Assembly (NCBI GenBank): GCA_048213135.1
Contig: PS015082.1
Location: forward strand, 162,466 to 226,465
From: Reclinomonas americana ATCC 50394
Lineage: Eukaryota > Jakobida > Jakobea > Jakobida
Direction of reading: 5' to 3'
Length of the DNA: 64,000 nucleotides
This document shows positions 52,621-64,000 of the stretch, piece after piece. Positions within the stretch are counted from its first letter, which is position 1. Every line of letters starts with the position of its first letter. The notes below the pieces were generated by a model. The model had not been told where the DNA came from. It saw only the letters and a program-made list of their open reading frames with translations, and ran no database searches. The position numbers and the translations under genes are program-made.

Positions 52621-54953
52621 TCACGGCGCCGCTGCTCCTCGTCGTTGATCAGGCAGTTGTTGATACCCTCCCTGATACTGGTCTGGTGCGCCGGCACCAT
52701 TCGGGGCACCGTGAGCTGCCCCAGGAATCAACCTGACACGGTCATTCCGATTGTCGTTGACGTACGGGTTGTCCTCGTCGGGCATCTGAGGTGGACGCCA
52801 GCCTTGCGGGGGAATCCAGCTGACGCGGTTGTCCCGTTGTTTGCGGTCGCAGCAACAGCAGCGCCACATCCTACGAAGGCAACGGAAGCACGCACGGCAG
52901 CAGTTGTAAATGTGCCGGCCGATCACGTAGAACACGGAGAAGATGGCCATGAACGCAGAGGTTCCCAATAGGGCCACCGAAACGATGAAGATGAACTGGT
53001 CGTGACTGTCGTAGAGCTTGACGAGCCAGATCAGGCCGGCGTTGGTGAACAGCAGCACAAGCATGCAGGCGTTGCACTTGTTCTCGACCTTGGCCTTGAA
53101 GTCATCCATCTGCTTCTGTGTGGTATTTTCGAACATTGACGACTCTGTGGTGGCGCGGCTTCCTGCATCATCGCAACAGCCGTTAGTAAGCCGCTGCGAA
53201 GCAAGGCGCCACCAACTATGAGATGAAACTCACCCCATGACAAATCGTGCAAACGCGCCACACCGTACGTCGTGAACCCCGGAACGAAGGTGGCCACAAA
53301 CGAGTAATATGGCACCAGCGCAACCAGCATGCGCAGGAACGAGCTTGGCGAGTTCAACAGCGCGACAGCATACGGAGCAGCTGCAAACCCAACGGCAATG
53401 TAGAACAGCAGTCTGTCGTCGCTGCCAATGTTGTTGATGACGAAAGCCGTGATCGTGAATGCAGTTGTCAGCGTGTTGAAGATGAACAGTAAGCCGAACG
53501 TTCCCATATCCACCGCCGGCGACTTCATGAAGCGGTTGACGACAGCAAACACCAGCCACACAGCCACGTAGAGCCAGTAGAATAGCTGCCGGAAGATGTC
53601 GTACATGACGTTGGCTGTCTCGTCGGTGGGGAACATGACGGGGAGACTGTAGGCGAGGGCGATGAGGACCATGGCCGGCGAGTGGTACGTGATGAAGCTG
53701 GTGATGAGTTGGCACAGCAGGAGGAAGTACGTGAAGGCCTTCTTGTACCACACCAACTTCGATTCGACAATCATGCTGGGCGACATGACCGTCAGGTACA
53801 TGAGGCAGCAGATGGCACCGTTGTTCCAGCGGCGGCGCTGGTAGATGAACGACTCGATGCTGGTCTCGGCCTGAAAATAGAAGACGGCGTCGGGCACCCA
53901 GGCAGTGTACGCCTGCTCCGATGCGTGCTTCAGCACCAGGGCAAAGCTGAGGATGCGATCTGTGCAGTCAGGGGTGGTGGTGAGCCGCGTGGTCTTCTTC
54001 ACATAGAGAAAAACAGCAAAGTGTGCGAACCTTCGGCATTGCGGATGTTAGCCTGCATCAAACTCGTCTTGTGGATCTCCTCCTCAATCGTCTCAAAGTA
54101 GAACGGAAGGACGTCCTCTTGCACGCTGCGATCCGAGTAGCGAATCATGCAAGCGGGCCCGGGAAGGACGGGCAATAGTGAGCCAGTGGCAAACGCTGCC
54201 ATCTGCAAGTTGCACGAGCTCTCCACATCGGCAACCTGCACCATGCGCAGGAACCAGCCGGCAGCACCGTCAGTGGACTTCTCCGCCTTGGCTGTCATCA
54301 CACGTGGTCGGCCAGTGGCTCCCACACAGTTGGGGTTGCGTACCATGTACTCAACAAGACTGGCCAGACAGCGGTCGGAGAAGCCAGTACCGCAGTCACT
54401 GGAGAAGGCGAGATGTGGCTGGTACTCTCGGCAAGCTCCGTCGTAGAACCAGCGGTGCGAGTTGTGCTTGCGTCTGTTGCCTTGCTTGACCACCAGTGTC
54501 ACGTATCGACCATGCAGCATGCCGTGCGGCACGGGAGTTGACACATACGTGTCAGCCGCGTTGACTCCAGGTATGCGCTGCACATACTCGATGACACACG
54601 TGCGCCGTGCCATTGCGGATCCTTCCGGGGCGTGGTCCGACATGAACGGCCGCCAGTCGTGAACGCCGTGAAACAAGGAGCCAAGCACACGTTTCATGGA
54701 GGTCGACATGGCGCCCCAGCCGTCTTGCACAATGCAGACGCGCTGTTCGACCTCGTCTGGCAAGCCGCGCTGATTGAGCACGAGTTGTTGCAGGGTGCGG
54801 ATCATCTCGTAGCCATCCTCGTTGTAGGCACAAATGAGCGACAATACTCGCAACGCCGCTGTGGCCCACTGCACAGGCGCAAAGTACTGCACACGCTGTC
54901 GCGGCGCCGGCGCCGCGGGTGCCTGCACCTGCTGTCGCTGCTGCTGCTGCTGC

Positions 54954-54993
<40 letters not shown>

Positions 54994-55229
54994 GATTCTG
55001 GTTCCCCGCAGCGGGCCCACCCATCGGCATGGGGTTGAAGTCCACGATCTCTTCGACTTCGAGTTCATTCTGCTGCCGACGCGCCTGTACGTCTGGCTTG
55101 TAGGCGTCGTCGTAGCGTGTAATCGAGAGAAACACGTCGCGTTGGCCTGCCACCGGAATGAGCACGCGCGAACCGCCAGTCACCGGCTGTGTAAGTGGCG
55201 AGTTGAATGGCCATGGGTCTGGTGGAGGG

Positions 55230-55273
<44 letters not shown>

Positions 55274-55387
55274 ACCAGCTGCTGCATGAAAACGAGAATG
55301 CAATGAGTGTGACTGTGACACGACGACGAGAGAGCTCCAAGACGTACCAGCAGCTGCTGCAGCCGCAGGAGGAACTGCTGCAGCCAT
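52621..55387 (-). CDS. Chitin synthase, copy 2
   Basis: Tandem paralogue of copy 1, with exon 1 at 55348-55387, a long exon 2 ending at 54031, then 53234-53959 and 52621-53162, the same four-exon plan and phases. Catalytic motifs are all kept (KHNSHRWFYDG, FSSDCGTGFSDR, EDRILSFALVLKHA, YQRRRWNNG). Most differences are in the N-terminus, where copy 2 has a poly-Asn tract followed by PPPDPWPFNSPLTQP, a shorter poly-Gln tract and an Ala/Pro stretch. The membrane region differs by few residues; a small insertion gives TDETANV where copy 1 has ANTNI. The very high similarity, including introns, points to recent duplication or gene conversion. It probably makes cell wall, cyst or lorica chitin together with copy 1. 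Confidence 0.93.
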
Positions 55388-55945
55388 CCACTCTCCACAA
55401 AAGCAACCAAAAAGACACGACATGACAGACAACAACAACAGGCCGCTAGCCTTTCGTTGCACAAACACGGCCGACGACATGGGCGGATTGATCACTCGTC
55501 ATCCTGTCAGCCGTGATCACACTGCAACCCACACACAACGGCGGTGGCGGTGTGTTCAATTGCTAGCGGTGTTTTCCGGCAACAAGACGACACCGAGGAT
55601 CACACCAGCGACGCATGCGCATTGCTAATACAATCATGCATCGATGAGGCGACCATCGCGATCGCCGAGGTGCACGCCACACACTGTCGTGCATCATCAC
55701 ATGGCTACAGTGCGGTGGCACAGCGATCCCACACATCGTCAACTCCACAGTGTGTTATTGTTGACGAGTCACTTCGGGACTTGCAGATGACTTGGGACGT
55801 CGATGGCAGGTGCAATGACCGATGGGCCGCGGAAAGTCGTCACAACCATGTATGTTACTGTCGGGAACCCTGCCAAGCAAAGTCTGATCTCAAGCCACCT
55901 TGTATCAATAGTCATCATTCATTCTCCCAGCATTCTTCTGCCATC
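55388..55945. other. Intergenic region upstream of chitin synthase 2
   Basis: About 558 bases with no supported gene. The left half duplicates the region upstream of chitin synthase 1, including the shared upstream element. The right half (about 55750-55945) should hold the 3' UTR of the ubiquitin-bearing gene and shows nothing I recognise. Confidence 0.65.
55611..55745 (-). promoter_or_regulatory. Shared upstream element, copy B (before chitin synthase 2)
   Basis: Core ATGAGGCGACCATCGC at 55644, then CGCCGAGGTGCAC, ACACTGTC, ATCATCACATGGCT and GTGCGGTGGCAC. It lies 257 bases upstream of the start of chitin synthase 2. It lacks the TTTCCCGCC end seen in copies A and C. Confidence 0.55.
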
Positions 55946-58560
<2,615 letters not shown>

Positions 58561-58985
58561 GGTGGTGGTGGTGGTCGCGTGTGATGTGAATTCGAAGGCG
58601 GAGAAATGAAATTCGACTTGTTGTTGGCAACTTCGTTCGCTAAAGAACGGGGTCAAAATGCGGCCAACTTGCACGGACATTGGAGTCGAGTCGAGTCGGG
58701 TCGGCTGAGGCGACAAAAAAACACTTGGCGTGTGCGTGGATGAATGGGCTGATGCATGTGCAGAAATAACACGCAGCGCGCCCTGCGCATGCAAATTGCC
58801 GACACATTCATGATGGATCAATGAGGCGACCATCGCAACTGCCGAGGTGCACCTTAAACACTGTCATACATCATCGTGTGCATGGCTGCTGTGCGTTGGC
58901 ACCGACAACGTCGCGCGTATAATTTTTGATATGTTGTTTTTCCCGCCACAAACGCGAGTGCGCTGCGCCTCACCAGCTCGTAAAG
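58561..58985. other. Divergent intergenic region, ubiquitin-bearing gene / SMYD-like gene
   Basis: About 425 bases without a supported gene. It holds the third copy of the shared upstream element (58795-58960). Confidence 0.65.
58795..58960. promoter_or_regulatory. Shared upstream element, copy C (divergent promoter)
   Basis: Core ATGAGGCGACCATCGC at 58821, then GCCGAGGTGCACC, ACACTGTCATACATCAT and GTGCGTTGGCAC, with TTTCCCGCC at 58939-58947. It lies 261 bases upstream of the ubiquitin-bearing gene on the minus strand; its right end is about 40 bases before the SMYD-like gene on the plus strand. Confidence 0.55.
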
Positions 58986-60881
58986 ATGGACTTGGAAGCA
59001 GGCGATGCCGACGATCTCCATCGCGGCCTGCCCAACATGCGTGTGTTGCTTGGCAAGTACGGTCGGTGAGTTGCTCACACAGCGACCAACGCGTGTCCGC
59101 CGTCGCTCCTCGCTCACTCTCTCGCTTGCTCTCTCCAACAGCTTCTGCGTGGCCACTCGAGAGTTTCGTCATCGCCACTCTCTCCTTTTCGTTGGTTCAC
59201 TGCGATCTCATCATTCATCATTCATCGACACAGTATTGATGCTGGCGAGGTGATTATGGAGGAGCCGGCGTATGGAATGATGGTGGTGCATGGAGAGAGG
59301 CGACGAGTGTGCGATCATTGTCATGGTCGCTACATGCGGTGAGAGAGAGGCAGAGTGAGAGAGCAAGTGTGTGTGTAATCGCTCACTCGCACGCGCGTGC
59401 GCGCTCAGTCGAAAGGCACCGGGTCAGCCGCCTGAGTTTGCCAACTTGCCGTACGCCTGTGTGGGTGGCTGTGGTGTGGTGTTCTTCTGCTCGGTACAGT
59501 GTCGCCGTTCAGGTTCGTTCAGAGGCTCGTCGTTTGGTTGCTGCGTGTCGGTGTGTGACAAGTGTGTGTGCAGCGTCGGCCGATCATGCGCGCAGTGGCG
59601 AGTGTGGCATCTTTCGCGCGTTTCACATGTTGGAGACCGACATTCGTCGCACTGGCTACGATGGCGACATTACGTCGGCGTACTTGTCGCTGCGGATGCA
59701 GGCGCGACGCAATCTGGAGTTTATGAGTGCGATGGCGTCGTCGGTGGAGGACCGACAGACACATGGTCCAGAGGAGCCGCTGAGTGACGACCAGACAGCA
59801 CTGCTGCGGCGACACATATGGCGTCTGGAGCAGCAGCTGGCCGACCAGGGCACATTGATCAAGTCGCTTCGTGCGGAGGTGGCCAACAGAAATGCCACGA
59901 TTGAGGACCTGGAGAAGCGGATCGAGGGTGTGGTGGGCGCACTGTTGCGTGGCTTGTCACCACCGATTGCCCAACGTGCGGTGGAGGGCGCAGGATTGGT
60001 GGTGGCGGTCGGCGACGCAGGCAAGGCTGCGACGCCGAAGCGATCAACATCGGTTCCTGTTTCACCGTCGTCGTCGTCGTCGTCGGCACCACCGCCGGCG
60101 GCATTTTCGCCGCCCGGCTCGGTCGCAGTCTTGTCGCCATCGATGGAACGCTACGAACTGCAAACACGACGCTCGTCAAGTGCCGCAGTGCAGCCACCGA
60201 CGCCGCAACAACACACACAACAGCAACGACACAATGTCACACCGCCGCCTGCCGAGTACTCGCACTTTACGGCGTTGGCGACCAATTTCGGGCGCATCTC
60301 CAGCGGCGACATGGAGACGTACAGCATGCTGGCGGGTTTCATGCGCCGTGCGTTGGAGGAGGCCGAATCGCGGGTGGTGGCCTCGGAGAAGGAGCTGGTG
60401 GAGGGCTTTTGTCGGATTCAGTGCAACGGCTTCGATCCGGAGGAGGAGTTGTCGGAGGAACTCATGCGCGCCAAGCACGCACAAGACGCTCGCGACGCCG
60501 ACGGCGACACCGATGGGGACTCCAACAGCAACGATCCCTACGCCAGTGCCGTGTATCCGTACATTAGTCTGATGAACCACAGCTGCGATCCAAACGCAGT
60601 GGTGGAGATCGACGCCACGCATGTCGCCCGCTCGCGAGTGATGCGTCTCAGCACGTTGCGACCGATTGCACGCGGCGAGGAGATCAACATTTCCTACGTC
60701 GACACCGACTGGTCGCTGTCGAAGAGACGGGAACACCTGCTCACGTATCACCTGTTTGAGTGCCAAGTTGCGTGCTGCGGCGAGGTGGTGAAGTTGTCGT
60801 TGAGTTCCTCACCGGTACTGTTTGCGCTTGTCGCAGTGTCCACGGTGTCTGCGAGAGAGCGCACTTGCGAGCAGAATGTAA
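58986..60881 (+). CDS. SET-MYND protein (SMYD-like), copy 1
   Basis: Likely lysine methyltransferase. Starts MDLEAGDADDLHRGLPNMRV; after an intron IDAGEVIMEEPAYGMMVVHG forms the N-terminal SET piece. The MYND zinc finger follows (RVCDHCHGRYMR, YACVGGCGVVFFCSVQC, ADHARSGECGIF), split by introns. A long insert holds a coiled coil (HIWRLEQQLADQGTLIKSLR, EVANRNATIEDLEKRIEG) and a Ser/Pro-rich stretch. The SET core is ISLMNHSCDPNAVVEI and ARGEEINISYVDTDWSLSKR. The last intron joins YHLFECQ to CPRCLRESALASRM, restoring the post-SET Cys cluster and stop at 60881. SMYD enzymes methylate histones or cytosolic proteins; substrate unknown. It is the tandem partner of the next gene. Confidence 0.87.
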
Positions 60882-60916
60882 TGCGCGCTATGTAGTGAAC
60901 TCCCCCCCCTCCCCCC

Positions 60917-60936
60917 NNNNNNNNNNNNNNNNNNNN
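60917..60936. other. Assembly gap (20 N)
   Basis: Short N run between a poly-C stretch and TAC/GTA-rich sequence; its true length is unknown. Confidence 0.97.
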
Positions 60937-61070
60937 GGAAGAGTACTACTACTAGAGGAACGGACGACGACGTACGTAGTAGTAGTATACTACTACGAGA
61001 GAGACGACGACGTACGTAGTACGTAGTGTGTCGTACGTCACGACGACGTACGTACGTACGTACGTACGTA

Positions 61071-61072
<2 letters not shown>

Positions 61073-61157
<85 letters not shown>
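61073..61157. repeat. (AC)n microsatellite
   Basis: About 42 AC units just upstream of the first visible exon of SMYD-like copy 2. Confidence 0.97.
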
Positions 61158-61158
<1 letters not shown>

Positions 61159-61198
61159 CTGGGCTGTCTGTCTTACATATGCACACTGTGAGGCGCAG

Positions 61199-63152
61199 AA
61201 AAATGTCGAGCAACAAGAAGGAGGCCATTGACCTCAAGTATCCGTGTGTCGGCGGCTGTGGTGTGGTGTATTACTGCTCCCTGGCGTGTCGGCAACGCGG
61301 TGCTCCGCGCCACCAGCGCAGTGGCGAGTGTGCAGCCTTCCATGCCTTCCGCATGCGCGAGGAGGAGGTCGGCAAGTACTACCTGGGCGATCTGACCTCG
61401 TGCTGCCTGTGTCTGCGCATGATGGCGCACCACAATCTGGAGGAGTTGGAGAAGTCGCTGGAGGGCTTGCGACAGCAACTGCGAGCGGAGTTGGCGGCGT
61501 TGGATGTCGACAGTGCGGTGGCGGTGGCGGCCACGGCCACCACACCAGGAATGCCGCACGAGGAGCCGACGGGTCATGCGGCTGCGTACATTACGGCGCA
61601 CATGGATCTGCCGCCGCTCTCCGGCCAGTGGATCTTGTACCAGCAGCGTGAGGTGTGTGACCTCTCCTTGTCTCTTGGGGGGCTATCGCTCAATGCATGT
61701 TGCTGCAGTTGCTGCGTTCGCGTGCACGACTGGCGGCGCTGGACAAGCGCTGTGGCGAGCAGACCGATCAGCTGTGGCGACAGCAGGAGACCATCAAGCG
61801 CCAACAGGCGCTGCTGGCGGCGCAGTTTGAGCAACTGCGTGCTGTCATGGCACTTGTGGAGGGCACAGTGACGCCGGGCGAGGTCGACCTGTCACCCGCC
61901 ACACTCCTGGCGGTCTGTCGTCTTTTCTCTCTCTCTCTCTCTTTCGCTGTGTGTTGACGTGACGTTGACACCCATAATGTTGTTGTTGGTGGGGGGGACG
62001 CAGGCGGCTGGTATCAGTGCGGATGAGATTGCGCCAAGCAGCCATGCCGATCCTTCTGCCTCGGCATCGTCGGCAAGCAGTGAGCCGACGGCTGTTGGCG
62101 ATGCTAATGCGGCACCGCGCGGTGAGGTGTCGATTGCGGCGGTGGAGGTGGCTGGTGGTCAGATGATGGACGTGCTGGCGCCACCACCACCGCAGTCGGA
62201 TCAGTCGCCACCGGCCGAGCAGGCGGTGGAGTTGGTGGTCACGGATCCGGATTCACGGCGACCGCTGCAGTACCCGCCGCGCCATCTGCGACCGCGTGCA
62301 CCCGCCGGTAAGTACGAGCATCTGATGGCGCTGACGCCCAACATGGACATGGTCAGCGACCACGATCGTCGCAACTACTCCATCTGTGCTCGCCAGTTGC
62401 ACTTGGCCATGGTGGAGGCCGAGTGGGCCACGATCCCCTCGGAGGAGGAGGTGGTGGAGAATCTGTGTCGCATTCAGTGCAACCATTTTGGTGCGTGTAT
62501 TGTAGAAGAGTGTGTGTGCATGTGTGTGCAAGCATCTTACTCTTATGTGTCAGATCTGGAGGACGACGATGAGGAGTCGTATGCCGAGGCGCTGTATACG
62601 TACATTAGTATGATGAATCACTCGTGCGAGCCGAATGGCGAGGTGGAGATCGAGGTGTGTGTGACCCTGCTTATCCACTGATATTGGAAGACGTTGTGCT
62701 GATCTCTCTCTTGTGCGTGTAGAATGGATACATTATTCGCCTGGTGGCCCTCAAGGACATTGAGGTCGGCGACGAGGTCAACATCTCCTACGTCGACACC
62801 TCGTGGACTCTCTTTTCGCGCCAGAAGCACTTGCGGCGATTCCACTTGTTCGACTGTATGGTAAGCAGTATGTGCGGGTGGGCATGCGCACGCTTGGGAG
62901 CATCTTGATTCTGACCGACCCCGTTCTCGTGCGCCGCTGCAGTGCTCGCGGTGCGTCCGCGAGACGGCGGAGGAGGAGTCGAATGCGCGCGCTCGCCGTG
63001 AGCGAGAAGAGTCGGGAGCTGCGGATCCGGCAGATCCGGCTGAGGACGACGACGAAGAGGAGGAGGAAGAGGAGGATGCCAACGAGGAGAACGAAGATGC
63101 CGAGGGAACCGATGGTGGCGAGGGCGACGACGAAGAAGCCGACGAGGAGTAG
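61199..63152 (+). CDS. SET-MYND protein (SMYD-like), copy 2 (5' exons missing)
   Basis: The first visible exon begins after an acceptor at 61198 and aligns with an internal exon of copy 1: IDLKYPCVGGCGVVYYCSLA then CRQRGAPRHQRSGECAAFHA, the second half of a MYND finger. The Met at 61205 is therefore probably not the true start, and the N-terminal SET piece and first MYND Cys pair are missing in the gapped region. Coiled-coil sequence follows (NLEELEKSLEGLRQQLRAEL; LAALDKRCGEQTDQLWRQQE), then a Pro/Ala-rich linker. The SET core is YISMMNHSCEPNGEVEIE and VGDEVNISYVDTSWTLFSRQ, with the post-SET cluster FDCM-CSRCVRETAEEE. The C-terminus is strongly acidic (DDDEEEEEEEDANEENEDAE). Copy 1 lacks this acidic tail. 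Confidence 0.83.
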
Positions 63153-63309
63153 ACACCCGCAGCGGCAGTGGGCTTCATGGCGGCCGAATGAGCGAGGAAT
63201 CCACCCGCCCACAATTACCGCACCACTCGTCTCTCGTTCTTCTCGTTCTTTTTACAGCCCTAGGTACAGAAGAGTGTATCGTGTGTTGCGGATAGTGCGT
63301 CTCATCTCA

Positions 63310-63993
63310 CTACTGGATGCCTGTTGGCGACGGAGCGTCGGCTGTATCCGTGGCCGGCATGGACGCCGACGCAGCCGCTGCCGACGACGATGCCTTTTCC
63401 GCGTACTGCAGCCCACGCGTGGAGTGACACGCCGTAAAGTCCAGCACGATCTCTCTGCACACACAAGTGACACTGAGCAGCGACACGAGACAACTCCCTC
63501 GCCAGATGCGCACAAACAAACACCGAACGCAACACTCGACGATGCTCGCCCGGCACAACACCCGCACTCTCCGCCAACGTCATCCGCGGATCCTTCAGTG
63601 GCACCGGCTGCTCCTGACTGCGCGCTGCCGCCGCCATCAACTCACGAATGCGCGCATCGCGCTGTGCCGCGGTCGACTCGGCAAACATTGGATCCTGCTC
63701 GACCATCGCCCGCAGCTCGTTCACCGCCGGAAGCGGAGTGCTCTTGCTCGGCATCACCACCATCTTCCACTTGCCAAGCGGAGTCTCCTCGTACTCGGCG
63801 ATCAGACGCTCCAGTTCCGCCGCGGTGATGCTCGGACTGTGAACAACAACGTCAAGCGCGTAACAAAGAGAGAATCGCATCTTGCTCTCGTCGCTCACCT
63901 CACGTCCAGTGGCACCTTGCGTGGTGTCAGCAGTGAGATCACCAGGTGGCACACGTCGCCACTTGCACTGTCGCTGCTCTCGCTCGATTGCAT
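63310..63993 (-). CDS. Unrecognised small protein (possibly 5'-partial)
   Basis: I do not recognise it. The first visible exon (63899-63993) could start with MQSSESSDSASGDVCHLV; it may instead continue beyond the window. It reads on VISLLTPRKVPLDV, splices in phase to SPSITAAELERLIAEYEETP, LGKWKMVVMPSKSTPLPAVN and RDARIRELMAAAARSQEQPV, and a last exon gives IVLDFTACHSTRGLQYAEKA then an Ala/Ser/Thr-rich end. The middle is helical and charged. The last junction has two possible acceptors. The 3' end converges on that of SMYD-like copy 2. Confidence 0.6.
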
Positions 63994-64000
63994 GTCTTGT

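Larger units (their letters stand above)
60882..61198. other. Low-complexity spacer with gap between the SMYD-like genes
   Basis: Contains a C-rich run, 20 N at 60917-60936, unusual TAC/GTA-rich sequence with ACGACGTACGTA units and a (TACG)n stretch near 61045-61070, then an (AC)n tract (61073-61157). No gene is supported. The 5' exons expected for the second SMYD-like gene should be here but are not present. Confidence 0.8.

Noticed and set aside
55644-55750. Small plus-strand peptide beginning MRRPSRSPRCT in the shared upstream element
   Set aside because: A related frame opens in all three copies, but the C-terminal parts diverge completely and no domain, signal or conserved stop is seen; a non-coding element is the simpler reading.
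58561-58833. In-frame extension of the ubiquitin-bearing protein upstream to a Met near 58833
   Set aside because: The extension ([18 protein letters not shown] and onward) overlaps the shared upstream element, is low in conserved features, and the [16 protein letters not shown] start gives the expected family N-terminus.

Overview
This window comes from a compact nuclear genome of a eukaryote, most likely a protist or another simple eukaryote. The genes carry many short GT-AG introns (roughly 45-120 bases). The proteins are eukaryotic: mRNA cap-1/cap-2 type methyltransferase folds, lariat debranching enzyme, the GPI-transamidase subunit PIG-K, the Fanconi E2 UBE2T, DENN, arrestin, BTB-BACK and SET-MYND proteins, and chitin synthases. 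GC is fairly high, CA/GT microsatellites are long, and genes lie about one per 2.4 kb, sometimes with fewer than 100 bases between divergent start codons. I cannot name the lineage. Chitin synthases together with this gene set would fit several protist groups. Seven runs of N interrupt the assembly.

Layout. 1-13.9 kb: a tandem array of four near-identical VIT + VWA domain genes, all on +, plus an inverted fragment of a fifth copy at the left edge. Gaps fall between the most similar exons. 14.0-15.7 kb: FAD-dependent monooxygenase (+). 15.8-17.0 kb: TLC-domain membrane protein (-). 17.0-19.5 kb: glucose-6-phosphate isomerase (+). 19.6-21.2 kb: DUF1295/steroid-reductase-like membrane enzyme (-). 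21.4-23.0 kb: OGFr-domain protein (-). 23.3-26.8 kb: protein kinase with a long N-terminal extension (-). 26.9-34.4 kb: DENN + IQ protein (+). 34.5-38.2 kb: two RNA cap 2'-O-methyltransferase-fold genes (-), a degenerate CMTR1-like one and a CMTR2 with intact visible motifs. 38.6-41.4 kb: arrestin-like protein (+). 41.6-43.4 kb: DBR1 (-). 43.5-45.1 kb: PIG-K (+). 45.1-46.0 kb: UBE2T-like E2 (+). 46.0-47.2 kb: coiled-coil protein (-). 47.3-49.2 kb: BTB-BACK protein (+). 49.3-55.4 kb: two tandem chitin synthases (-). 55.9-58.6 kb: a DUF4139-like protein with a nearly intact ubiquitin moiety embedded in its middle (-). 59.0-63.2 kb: two tandem SET-MYND (SMYD-like) genes (+). 63.3-64.0 kb: an unrecognised small gene (-).

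The gene models were built by joining exons at GT-AG boundaries. For VIT/VWA copy 3, both chitin synthases, the monooxygenase, the TLC gene and the ubiquitin-bearing gene, most or all exon lengths and phases add up to an open frame, which supports those models strongly. Others (DENN, CMTR1-like, arrestin, kinase, part of the isomerase) have some uncertain junctions.

The observations most worth following are the ubiquitin embedded in the DUF4139-like protein; an upstream element of about 110-170 bases shared, at almost constant distance from the start codon, by both chitin synthases and that ubiquitin-bearing gene; the loss of catalytic residues in the CMTR1-like protein beside a CMTR2 that keeps them; and the mosaic, gene-conversion-like pattern in the VIT/VWA array.
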